Source: an uncultured Erysipelotrichaceae bacterium
GTDB lineage: Bacteria > Bacillota_I > Bacilli_A > Erysipelotrichales > Erysipelotrichaceae
Direction of reading: 5' to 3'
DNA: 6,915 nt
Assembly: GCA_902782955.1 (NCBI GenBank)
Contig: CACZPD010000013.1
Coordinates: 1-6,915 of the forward strand
Under the pieces are notes generated by a model. The model had not been told where the DNA came from, made no database searches, and saw only the letters and a program-made list of their open reading frames with translations. The translations under genes and the position numbers were made by a program. This document shows positions 1 through 6,093 of this stretch, piece after piece (position 1 is the stretch's first letter; every line of letters starts with the position of its first letter).

Positions 1-786
1 CGGCATAAACACCATGCGCGGTTTATCGCTGAACTCCCGGATCCACCGGAACATCCTGATCAGAAGAATCAATGCGGGAGCTGTCAGGATCTCCGGCACA
101 GGCACAGGTCTTCCGTGCGGACGCTGATGCAGGACCAGTTCCTTCATCTTTCCTTCACGGACTGTTTTCCGCATCGTTTCATCCGGTGTGGCAGTCAGAT
201 AAATACAATGTCCCTTCCGGCATGTATCCGCAATGCCGTGCAGAACTTCACTGCCCCTGAACGGAAAAGCATCCGGTTCATCCAGGATCAGCAGGTCAAA
301 TGCCCGGTAATACCGGTATAACTGATGTGTCGTGCATATGATCAGGTCTCCGTCTGTTTCCTGGGTATGACCGCCGCAGACAGCGATGACTTTTGCGTTC
401 GGAAAGTACTGCGCAAGTCTTTCCCTCAGTTCCAGTACGACCTGTCTTCTGGGTATGGCAAAGCATACCTTCCTGCCTCTCTTCAGCATATTCGCAATAC
501 TCAGAACAACAAGCTCTGTCTTGCCGGCGCCGCAGACACAATGCAGAAGAACATCCGACGTATCAATCAGTTCAGCACACTTTACAGCGATCTCTGCCTG
601 CGCTTTTGTCAGCGGATACCGCAAAGTATATTCTTCACTTCCCTCTTTAACAGGACTCAGTGATACCGGTTCTTTTTCCTCCTCCAGCATCATTCTTCCG
701 AAAGAAATGCATCTCCGGCAGTACCATCCATTTGTTCCTTTATAGAAAAATGATTCATCTGTGTTCAGACATCTCGGACACTGCAT
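1..786 (-). CDS. comFA: ComFA-like competence DNA helicase/translocase, N-terminal 262 residues (C-terminus beyond window)
   Basis: This is a superfamily 2 ATPase that helps drive transforming single-stranded DNA across the membrane during natural competence. The visible 262 residues begin with a four-cysteine zinc finger (C3, C6, C23, C26), the usual ComFA N-terminal feature. A Walker A motif follows (CGAGKTE, about 85-91), then a Walker B box (ILDEPD, 167-172, followed by AFP) and motif III (TATP, 198-201). The reading frame is open to base 1, so the second RecA-like domain is missing from the window; family members are usually about 400-460 residues. The start at 786 is supported by GAGGAG eight bases upstream. 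An ATG four bases further upstream is in another frame and stops after 11 codons. A partner comFC gene, if present, would lie off the left edge. The DEPD box differs from the textbook DEAD/DEAH form. PriA-like or other zinc-finger helicases are less likely because of the short N-terminal zinc finger. Confidence 0.9.
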   Translation of the reverse strand, partial: MQCPRCLNTDESFFYKGTNGWYCRRCISFGRMMLEEEKEPVSLSPVKEGSEEYTLRYPLTKAQAEIAVKCAELIDTSDVLLHCVCGAGKTELVVLSIANMLKRGRKVCFAIPRRQVVLELRERLAQYFPNAKVIAVCGGHTQETDGDLIICTTHQLYRYYRAFDLLILDEPDAFPFRGSEVLHGIADTCRKGHCIYLTATPDETMRKTVREGKMKELVLHQRPHGRPVPVPEILTAPALILLIRMFRWIREFSDKPRMVFMP

Positions 787-810
787 GCATAAAACTCCTC
801 AGTATTTATA
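787..810 (-). promoter_or_regulatory. comFA ribosome binding site and candidate -10 element
   Basis: On the minus strand GAGGAG (796-801) precedes the comFA ATG by eight bases. TATAAA (805-810) resembles a sigma-A -10 hexamer, but no convincing -35 lies 16-18 bases upstream, and transcription starting from it would begin almost at the ribosome binding site. The ribosome binding site is clear; the promoter is only a candidate. It may need an activator or an alternative sigma factor, as competence genes often do, but no known competence box is recognised. Confidence 0.35.
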
Positions 811-841
811 TTTGCAGGAAACACGGTCTGATCCAGAAAAT

Positions 842-882
842 AAAAAAAGTCATCCTGACAATATTTCAGTTTCAGGAATGAC
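842..882 (-). terminator. Intrinsic terminator after the cupin gene
   Basis: Read on the minus strand, the arm at 872-882 (GTCATTCCTGA) pairs with the arm at 849-858 (TCAGGATGAC) through ten base pairs with one bulged T. A 13-base loop separates them and seven T residues (842-848) follow. The cupin stop codon lies 23 bases upstream. This ends the lysR-MFS-cupin unit and insulates comFA from it. Confidence 0.88.
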
Positions 883-905
883 CTTTGATACTATTGATGA
901 TTTTA

Positions 906-1313
906 TTATTGATGGATCTTTTCGTAATCCTCATCACTGACCGGTTCCAGCCATTCATGGGAACCTTCAACGTTTCTTGCAATGATGGAAAGATGGGCAA
1001 ACCAGCTGTCCTTCGCTGCACCGTGCCAGTGCTTTACATCCAGCGGAATTGCGACAACAGTACCGGGTACCATATGAACCGGTTCCTTACCCCATTCCTG
1101 ATACCAGCCTTCCCCGCCGACACATACCAGCGTCTGCTGCGCGCCGTGATGAACATGCCAGTTGTTGCGGCAGCCGGGTTCAAAAGTAACATTTGCGATA
1201 TCGACCTGGTCTTCCGGCCCGGTCAGTGAAGCAAGCCAGCTTCCTCCCGTAAAATACTGACTGACAGGATTGACGCCGCCGACTTCAAACGGTGATACAT
1301 CTTCTTTCTTCAT
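906..1313 (-). CDS. Single-domain cupin protein (carboxymuconolactone-decarboxylase-associated type)
   Basis: This 135-residue protein is one small beta-barrel cupin domain, probably cytoplasmic and metal-binding. Cupin motif 1 is visible at about 47-67: G47, H53, H55, then Q59 or Q60 in place of the usual glutamate, and G66/G67. Motif 2 is visible at about 84-97: G84, P90, then KHWHG with H95 or H97 as the third histidine ligand. The block GEGWYQEWG followed by IPLDVKHWHGA is typical of the small cupins found beside carboxymuconolactone decarboxylases and oxidoreductases; their substrates are mostly unknown. It starts 18 bases after the MFS stop codon with a purine-rich ribosome binding site (AAAGGGAAG) in the gap, so the two are almost certainly co-transcribed. 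A role in modifying or sensing the compound carried by the transporter is inferred from position only. No signal peptide is seen. Confidence 0.85.
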   Translation of the reverse strand: MKKEDVSPFEVGGVNPVSQYFTGGSWLASLTGPEDQVDIANVTFEPGCRNNWHVHHGAQQTLVCVGGEGWYQEWGKEPVHMVPGTVVAIPLDVKHWHGAAKDSWFAHLSIIARNVEGSHEWLEPVSDEDYEKIHQ

Positions 1314-1331
1314 ATGTTTTCTTCCCTTTCC

Positions 1332-2534
1332 TTATGCTTTCTTCACAACATTTGTATAAACGTAGGTGATGATCGCGAATGCTGTGATCATCATTGCGAG
1401 AATGATCATCAGGGTCACGTTATATCCGCCTGTTGCGTCATAGATGAATCCGATAATAGAGGAGAATGCCGCGCTGCACATCGTGCCGCACATGTTGATA
1501 GTGGGATATGTCCTGCCGTAGTTGGCCATTCCGAATACTTCCTTGGAAAGTGTGACTGTGCCTACAGTAGCCATGGAATATGTCAGACCGATACAGGCCG
1601 CTGCGGCAAACATAACTGCTCTTGACGGAATGAACAGCATCATAATGACACCGGCAAAGACCAGTACGGTATAAATGCTCATGGAGATGCGTGCACCTAT
1701 CTTGTCAACAAGCGCACCCAATACGATTTTTCCGCCGGTATTGACGAGCATGCAAATGGACAGCATTGTCGCTCCGACAGAAGCATCAAGTCCGCTTTCT
1801 GCCGCTACGCCCGGGAAATGCTGGGTGATCGAAGTGGATGCTGCACCGCATACTGCGAATACGCAGAGCATTGCGACAAGCATCTTGTTGATCGGTAATG
1901 ATTCCTGCACTTCCGCTGCAGTATTCACAGCCGCAGTCTTTTCCCCGTAAGGTTTCTGCCCTTTGACATAAGGATCAATGGCCGGAAGGAAGAAGATCGC
2001 AGGCAGGTTCAGCAGGACCATCAGCACCGCGCTGATGACATATGCTGTTCTCCATCCGCTGGAAGCGATGATGGAGGACATGACCGGTGAGAACACCGCA
2101 CCGGCAAGTCCGCTGAAGCCCATGGCAATACTGGTAACCAGCGCATTGTTTTTGAAAAACCAGTGGTTGATCACGATCGTGACGAAGACGAATCCGACGA
2201 TTCCGGACGCGAATCCGCGCAGACCGTTCAGTACATACATCAGAAATACGTTATTGCAGAGTGCGAGCAGTGCTGTGCTGCCGGCGATCAAAGCCGTCAT
2301 TGCAATCAGCATTGTCTTCAGGTTTTTCTCTTTCATCACCCGCGGGGACATCAGACCGCCTGCCGCAAAGCAGAGATTGCCGATCGTAACATTCATACTG
2401 ACAGCACCTCTGAGCAGACCGAGTTCCTCCGCGATCGGCGTAAAGAATAAACCTGCTATATTTGTGATCAGACCGACGCCGGAAGCGATCAGTCCGCATA
2501 ATGCAGCGATAATTACTATATATTTACCTTTCAT
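1332..2534 (-). CDS. Major facilitator superfamily transporter (monocarboxylate / oxalate-formate antiporter-like)
   Basis: This 400-residue integral membrane protein has about twelve hydrophobic segments in two halves, with a polar central loop at about 186-216, as expected for a full-length MFS carrier. Family signs include NHWFFKNNALVTSIA (123-137) with the following glycine-rich segment, and GWRTAY (160-165). The second-half copy of MFS motif A is GALVDKIGAR (273-282). This pattern is commonest in the OFA and monocarboxylate-porter groups, which move small organic anions; the true substrate cannot be read. The start at 2534 has AGGAGG seven bases upstream, plus its own promoter in the 68-base gap after lysR. 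The cupin gene follows after 18 bases. The upstream LysR regulator is the likely controller. Confidence 0.9.
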   Translation of the reverse strand: MKGKYIVIIAALCGLIASGVGLITNIAGLFFTPIAEELGLLRGAVSMNVTIGNLCFAAGGLMSPRVMKEKNLKTMLIAMTALIAGSTALLALCNNVFLMYVLNGLRGFASGIVGFVFVTIVINHWFFKNNALVTSIAMGFSGLAGAVFSPVMSSIIASSGWRTAYVISAVLMVLLNLPAIFFLPAIDPYVKGQKPYGEKTAAVNTAAEVQESLPINKMLVAMLCVFAVCGAASTSITQHFPGVAAESGLDASVGATMLSICMLVNTGGKIVLGALVDKIGARISMSIYTVLVFAGVIMMLFIPSRAVMFAAAACIGLTYSMATVGTVTLSKEVFGMANYGRTYPTINMCGTMCSAAFSSIIGFIYDATGGYNVTLMIILAMMITAFAIITYVYTNVVKKA

Positions 2535-2539
2535 GTGTG

Positions 2540-2577
2540 CCTCCTGCTGTGCTTACAACTGCAGTATATACAGGAGG
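2540..2577 (-). repeat. Inverted repeat containing the MFS ribosome binding site
   Basis: On the plus strand CCTCCTG (2540-2546) and CAGGAGG (2571-2577) are perfect inverted copies separated by 24 bases. In minus-strand RNA the downstream arm contains the MFS Shine-Dalgarno sequence AGGAGG and the upstream arm is its exact complement. RNA that spans both arms, for example read-through from lysR, could hide the ribosome binding site. RNA starting at the promoter inside the repeat would lack the upstream arm. The complementarity is seen; the regulatory role is inferred. It could also be a DNA operator. Confidence 0.5.
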
Positions 2578-2591
2578 TACATTTATATCAA
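2563..2591 (-). promoter_or_regulatory. Sigma-A-type promoter for the MFS-cupin genes
   Basis: On the minus strand TTGATA (2586-2591) and TATACT (2563-2568) are separated by exactly 17 bases, and each matches the consensus at five of six positions. The predicted RNA start is near 2556, about 20 bases before the MFS start codon, leaving a short leader with AGGAGG. An AT-rich dyad, AAATA-N5-TATTT (2590-2604), overlaps the -35 edge and the end of lysR. It would suit a LysR-family binding site, though its match to a T-N11-A box is loose. Confidence 0.65.
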
Positions 2592-2602
2592 ATACTTAAT
2601 AT

Positions 2603-3493
2603 TTATCGATTTTCCATGCCCGGAAAGCATGAAATAAAAGTGGTGAATTTCTTGGCGGCTTCTGTCTTTACGGATGTCTGTTTCCAGACGATCGCGCTTC
2701 TTGTACTGATCTCGGGACTCAGCGGCTTCAGGACTATTTTCGTCTGATCCAGAAACGGAACAGATCCCGCTGCCGACAGCGACACGGCGTGTGCGTCATA
2801 TACCAGCTGCGCTGCCGTTCCGCCCAGGGCATTGTTATATGCGATATGCAGATCTTCCGGTTCCCTGCCGAGCCAGCTGTACAGCTCGGCTGCCACGGCA
2901 CCGCGCAGAGGAAGCACCAGTTCACGGTCATGCAGATCCAGCGGCCGGATGGAATCCAGGGACGCGAGCGGGTCATCTGCCCGCATCATTGCGCACCAGG
3001 TCTCCGGTTCCGCAAAGCGGATGAAACTCATTCCGGAAAGATCGATCGGTTCAAGCATGACGCCGAAATCGATCAGTCCCCTTTCCAGCTGATACCGGCC
3101 TGTATCCGCCGTGGATGTAAATACCTCAAACAGGACACCCGGATATTGTTTCCGGAATTCACTCATCATTTTGCTTAACAGAGCAGTTGAACGAATCAGA
3201 CCGGTCGTGATCCGGATGACCCCGCTCAGGGATTCACTGTTGGTTTTCAGATCGGAAACCGTTTTATCCGACAGTTCAATGATCTCTTCCGCCCTTTCCT
3301 TCAGCAGCATTCCTTCCGCTGTCAGGCGCATCTTCCTGGCATCACGCTCAAAGAGCGGGACACCGAGTTCTTCTTCCAGTTCCCTGATCTGCCGGCTCAG
3401 TGTCGGCTGTGTTATATGCAGCAGTTCCGCCGCTTTTGTTATATTCTCTGTTTTTGTGATCATCAGAAAATATCTCAGTATCCGCAGTTCCAT
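2603..3493 (-). CDS. LysR-type transcriptional regulator
   Basis: This 296-residue DNA-binding protein has the LTTR layout. An N-terminal winged helix-turn-helix occupies about 1-60, with the diagnostic stretches NITKAAELLHITQPTLSRQI and ELGVPLFERDARKMRLT. A linker helix and a periplasmic-binding-like effector domain (about 90-290) follow. An in-frame ATG exists at 3535, but it has no ribosome binding site. The ATG at 3493 has GGAGG seven bases upstream, and the protein then begins MELRILRYFL, the usual LTTR start. Unusually, the gene points the same way as the transporter it probably controls instead of being divergent, and lies 68 bases upstream of it. Its effector is unknown; it may be the MFS substrate. 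It may also regulate itself through the dyad in its leader. Confidence 0.93.
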   Translation of the reverse strand: MELRILRYFLMITKTENITKAAELLHITQPTLSRQIRELEEELGVPLFERDARKMRLTAEGMLLKERAEEIIELSDKTVSDLKTNSESLSGVIRITTGLIRSTALLSKMMSEFRKQYPGVLFEVFTSTADTGRYQLERGLIDFGVMLEPIDLSGMSFIRFAEPETWCAMMRADDPLASLDSIRPLDLHDRELVLPLRGAVAAELYSWLGREPEDLHIAYNNALGGTAAQLVYDAHAVSLSAAGSVPFLDQTKIVLKPLSPEISTRSAIVWKQTSVKTEAAKKFTTFISCFPGMENR

Positions 3494-3508
3494 ACCTGAT
3501 CCTCCGCA

Positions 3509-3523
3509 CCGGTTCCGTACCGG
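3509..3523. promoter_or_regulatory. Dyad in the lysR leader, possible operator
   Basis: CCGGT-TCCGT-ACCGG is an inverted repeat with perfect 5-base arms and a 5-base centre. It lies 16-30 bases upstream of the lysR start codon, next to the ribosome binding site. LysR-family proteins bind interrupted dyads of about 15 bases and often repress their own genes, so it could be an autoregulatory site. It could equally form a small RNA hairpin near the ribosome binding site. No convincing -35/-10 pair for lysR was found nearby; a weak TAAAAT about 55 bases before the start codon is the best -10 candidate. Confidence 0.35.
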
Positions 3524-3594
3524 AATGCTTTCCATTATCTATTTTACAGGCTGGAAGCGCATTAATGAACCGGGAAGGAATCGTAATATGAATT

Positions 3595-3633
3595 AAAAAA
3601 GACCTCCTCACAAAATATCACTGTGAGAAAGTC
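3595..3633 (-). terminator. Strong intrinsic terminator after gpsA
   Basis: On the minus strand the arm GACTTTCTCACA (3622-3633) pairs over 12 positions, two of them G-U, with TGTGAGGAGGTC (3601-3612). The loop has nine bases and six T residues (3595-3600) follow. The gpsA stop codon is 14 bases upstream of the stem. It separates the ispD-lipoprotein-gpsA unit from lysR, which therefore needs its own promoter. Confidence 0.92.
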
Positions 3634-3647
3634 CTGTCTTCAGCCAA

Positions 3648-4643
3648 TTACTGATGCAGAAGTTCTGATTTGGTATCCCGTCCCATTAATTTCCTTACGG
3701 TAGCTGTCGGATCGGCACCGCCGTTCACAACTGCATTTACGGCTGCCGTGATCGGCATTTCCACATCGTTCTGCTTCATCAAAGTCATGGCGGCAGGAAG
3801 CGCGTTGATTCCTTCCACGACCATGCCGACCTGTTTTACAGCTTCTTCCGGGGCAATGCCCTGGCCGATCAGGTATCCGCAGCGGTTGTTGCGGCTGTGC
3901 CGGCTGGTTGCGGTCACGATGAGATCACCCATGCCGGCAAGTCCCAGGAATGTATCATCCAGGCATCCGAGTTTTGCGCCGAGACGTTCCATTTCCGCCA
4001 GTCCCCTGGTGATGATCGCCGCTTTTGTATTATCCCCATAGCCCAGACCCGCGGAAATACCGGAAGCCAGCGCGATGATATTCTTCAGGGCACCGCACAG
4101 TTCAACACCTTTAATATCCGTATTGGTATAGACACGCATAACGGAATTTGTAAATTCATCCTGCACGATCTTTGTGATTGCCGGATCCTTATGCGCCGCG
4201 ACAATCGTTGTCGGCAGATCCCTGGCAACTTCTTCCGCATGTGTCGGACCGGAAAGCGCCACGACGGGCACATCCGGGATCTCTGAAGAGATCACTTCGC
4301 TCATCATAAGCAGTGTATCCTTTTCAATTCCCTTGGCGACATCGACGATGATCTGCTTTTCCGTAATATACGGGGCAGCTTTCTGCGCAGTGGATCTGAC
4401 AAATACAGACGGTACCGCAAATAAAACGATATCCTGATCTGTACAGGCTTCACGGATCTCTTTCGTAAAACGGATCTGTTCCGGGATCTCCATTCCGGGC
4501 AGATTTTTATGCCGGCGGGTCTGATCCAGCGTGTCGACTTCTTCTGCGATCGCTGACCAGACTGTCACGGTTTTGCCTGCATTCGCCAGCATCCTGGCCA
4601 GTGCGATCCCCCATGTGCCGGCTCCGAGAACTCCAATTTTCAT
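3648..4643 (-). CDS. gpsA: Glycerol-3-phosphate dehydrogenase [NAD(P)+]
   Basis: This cytoplasmic enzyme reduces dihydroxyacetone phosphate to sn-glycerol 3-phosphate, the backbone of bacterial phospholipids. The 331 residues are full length for the family. An N-terminal Rossmann fold carries GAGTWG (7-12). KGIE (104-107) and LSGPTHAEEV (130-139) follow, then the catalytic-domain signature from ELCGALKN (181-188, with the active-site lysine K187) through GDNTKAA (203-209) and ITRGLAEM. AGMGDLIVTATSRHSRNN (236-253) completes the set. The frame extends upstream to an ATG at 4718, but that would overlap the lipoprotein gene. The start at 4643 has AGGAGGGG immediately upstream and gives the standard MKIGVLGAGTWG beginning. 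It lies 49 bases after the lipoprotein gene and is the last gene of the ispD unit. Confidence 0.97.
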   Translation of the reverse strand: MKIGVLGAGTWGIALARMLANAGKTVTVWSAIAEEVDTLDQTRRHKNLPGMEIPEQIRFTKEIREACTDQDIVLFAVPSVFVRSTAQKAAPYITEKQIIVDVAKGIEKDTLLMMSEVISSEIPDVPVVALSGPTHAEEVARDLPTTIVAAHKDPAITKIVQDEFTNSVMRVYTNTDIKGVELCGALKNIIALASGISAGLGYGDNTKAAIITRGLAEMERLGAKLGCLDDTFLGLAGMGDLIVTATSRHSRNNRCGYLIGQGIAPEEAVKQVGMVVEGINALPAAMTLMKQNDVEMPITAAVNAVVNGGADPTATVRKLMGRDTKSELLHQ

Positions 4644-4673
4644 ATCCCCTCCTGTTGTGTTCATATGTGAGAC

Positions 4674-4690
4674 ATCAGACACGATCTGAT
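4674..4690. repeat. Short perfect inverted repeat between the lipoprotein gene and gpsA
   Basis: ATCAGA-CACGA-TCTGAT has 6-base perfect arms around five bases, directly after the lipoprotein stop codon. On the plus strand it is followed by five T residues, so it resembles a weak terminator for antisense transcription. On the minus, coding strand no T-run follows, so it should not end the operon. An RNA-processing or stabilising hairpin, or an operator, are other options. Confidence 0.35.
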
Positions 4691-4692
4691 TT

Positions 4693-5418
4693 TTAATTGA
4701 TGCCTGCGTACATTTCAAGGAAAACGATCTTTACATCCGTGATCTGCGCATTATGCTCAAGATCTTCATAGACATCGATTACATAAAGAGAAACGACCGG
4801 GTCTTTTGTGACCATCTCCCCGCGGCACAGGATCCTGTAGTTCGTCCCGGATACAACCTGGGTGCCGAGCAGCGCAACCGGTGAAAAACCGACGCCGGTA
4901 TAGCCTTCCACCGCTTTGTCAAAAGCGTTCTGCGCGTTTTCCGGCAGTCTGACCGGATCCGCTTTCTTTACTTCCCAGCTTCCTACCGCTTCCTGCGTAT
5001 TCACATTTTCCAGCGTATAGATATTATCGATGTCCATCTTGATGATCCCGATGATCTCCGGACTGCCCTCCAACGGCTCATATACCGTCAGAACATACCA
5101 CTCCGGTTCCGCATCAGGTGTTACGACTGTCCCTGTGCAGAGATATGCCCTGTTGGTACCGGAAACGACCTGTTCAGCGACCACCGCCACCGGTGTATAT
5201 CCGACACCCGTCAATGTCTCTGCCGCCTGTTCAAAAACAGAAGCTTCTTTTTCTGTAAGAGCTGCATTTGCCTCGCTGTTGACGGTCCATCCGCCCGGTG
5301 TGGAAAGCTGTTCATTGTTCACATCATTTTCTCCGGATGGCTGCTTTCCCGCGCAGCCTGCTGTAAGGACAGCCAGAGCAGCTGTCACGCATAACCATGC
5401 AATTCCTGTTTTTCTCAT
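4693..5418 (-). CDS. Lipoprotein with two tandem cystatin-like domains
   Basis: No named bacterial gene is recognised. The 241-residue protein opens with a lipoprotein signal peptide: basic MRK, a hydrophobic core, then TAGC with C22 as the likely lipidated cysteine. A polar, probably disordered linker runs to about 40. Two repeats follow, 42-125 and 146-229, which align without gaps at an offset of 104; I count 36 identities over 84 positions. Each repeat has a Gly and Trp at its start, a helix-like segment (F62-A65 and F166-A169), TGVGY/F-PVA, then QVVSGTN (83-89 and 187-193), a cysteine (C94, C198), and a strand ending in VYE-L. This order matches the cystatin fold, with a near-exact QxVxG protease-binding loop. 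An outward-facing cysteine-protease inhibitor is plausible but inferred; a fold re-used for another role is the alternative. AAGGAG lies seven bases before the start. The gene sits 30 bases after ispD and 49 before gpsA, so all three are probably co-transcribed. Confidence 0.85.
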   Translation of the reverse strand: MRKTGIAWLCVTAALAVLTAGCAGKQPSGENDVNNEQLSTPGGWTVNSEANAALTEKEASVFEQAAETLTGVGYTPVAVVAEQVVSGTNRAYLCTGTVVTPDAEPEWYVLTVYEPLEGSPEIIGIIKMDIDNIYTLENVNTQEAVGSWEVKKADPVRLPENAQNAFDKAVEGYTGVGFSPVALLGTQVVSGTNYRILCRGEMVTKDPVVSLYVIDVYEDLEHNAQITDVKIVFLEMYAGIN

Positions 5419-5448
5419 CTTTCACTCCTTTTAGATATAAATCCTGTT

Positions 5449-6093
5449 TTACCGCAGATCTTCCGGTGTCGTGATCTTGATATTCCCGTACTCTCCTGCC
5501 ACGAGCCGGATCTTTTTACGGCTGTATTTCTCAAATACGGAACAGTCGTCCGTACCGGTGAAGCCATCCTGTATGGCCCTCCGCATGCAGCGGATGATAT
5601 CAGAAGTATAGAATACCTGCGGCGTCTGCGCTGCGTATAGTGTATCCCTGTCCGGGGTTTTCCGGATATATCCGTCCCCGGTCACCTTGATGGTATCCTT
5701 GACCGGAACAGCCAGACATGCGGCCTTTTCCTCTTTCATGGCTTTTTTCAGAGCCCGCAGGGATTTCATGGTCAGATACGGACGGGCACCGTCATGGATC
5801 ATGACGACATCCTCAAGTGCCGCGCTGAGTCCGCTGATGACGCTTTCCTGCCTGGTACTGCCGCCTTTTACGATCGTGATGGCACCGGGCCAGAAATCCA
5901 TTTTGATATGTTTCTGGTACTCACGGATATCCGTGACTATGACGACCTGCGTACAGTCCTTGTCCTGCAGAAATGCATCCATCGTTTTTTCAAGTATCAT
6001 TTTTCCGTCTGACAGTTTTGCGTATACTTTATTGAATCCCAGTTTCATCCTGGTCCCGCTGCCTGCCGCAACGATCACTGCGCTGTATTTCAT
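5449..6093 (-). CDS. ispD: 2-C-methyl-D-erythritol 4-phosphate cytidylyltransferase
   Basis: This enzyme joins MEP to CTP to make CDP-methylerythritol, the third step of the non-mevalonate isoprenoid pathway in the cytoplasm. The nucleotide-binding loop AAGSGTRM (9-16) and K22 lie at the start. GGSTRQESV (77-85), HDGARP (100-105), VKDTIK (131-136), QTPQVF (156-161) and TDDCSVFE (181-188) follow, and NIKITTPEDL (204-213) ends the protein. The length, 214 residues, is a little short: most relatives continue 10-20 residues as a final helix after the TTPEDL motif, while this one stops one residue later. All catalytic motifs are present, so it should be active. A purine-rich AAAGGA lies 11 bases before the start, a loose spacing. 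The related ribitol-phosphate cytidylyltransferase TarI/IspD2 is a less likely alternative. Confidence 0.93.
   Translation of the reverse strand: MKYSAVIVAAGSGTRMKLGFNKVYAKLSDGKMILEKTMDAFLQDKDCTQVVIVTDIREYQKHIKMDFWPGAITIVKGGSTRQESVISGLSAALEDVVMIHDGARPYLTMKSLRALKKAMKEEKAACLAVPVKDTIKVTGDGYIRKTPDRDTLYAAQTPQVFYTSDIIRCMRRAIQDGFTGTDDCSVFEKYSRKKIRLVAGEYGNIKITTPEDLR

Noticed and set aside
296..541. Minus-strand open frame of 81 codons
   Set aside because: It is a shifted frame inside comFA, which has all the expected helicase motifs in the other frame, and the shadow frame shows no recognisable domain.
1978..2637. Plus-strand open frame of 219 codons
   Set aside because: It lies antisense to the MFS gene. 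Long antisense frames are common opposite hydrophobic codons, and no domain or ribosome binding site supports it.
3494..3535. Longer LysR start at 3535
   Set aside because: There is no ribosome binding site before it, while 3493 has GGAGG at good spacing and gives the standard LysR N-terminus.
3111..3596. Plus-strand open frame of 161 codons opposite lysR
   Set aside because: It is serine-rich low-complexity translation of the complement of a clear LysR gene, with no independent support.
4644..4718. Longer GpsA start at 4718
   Set aside because: It would overlap the lipoprotein gene and add residues before the conserved MKIGVLGAG start; 4643 has a strong ribosome binding site.
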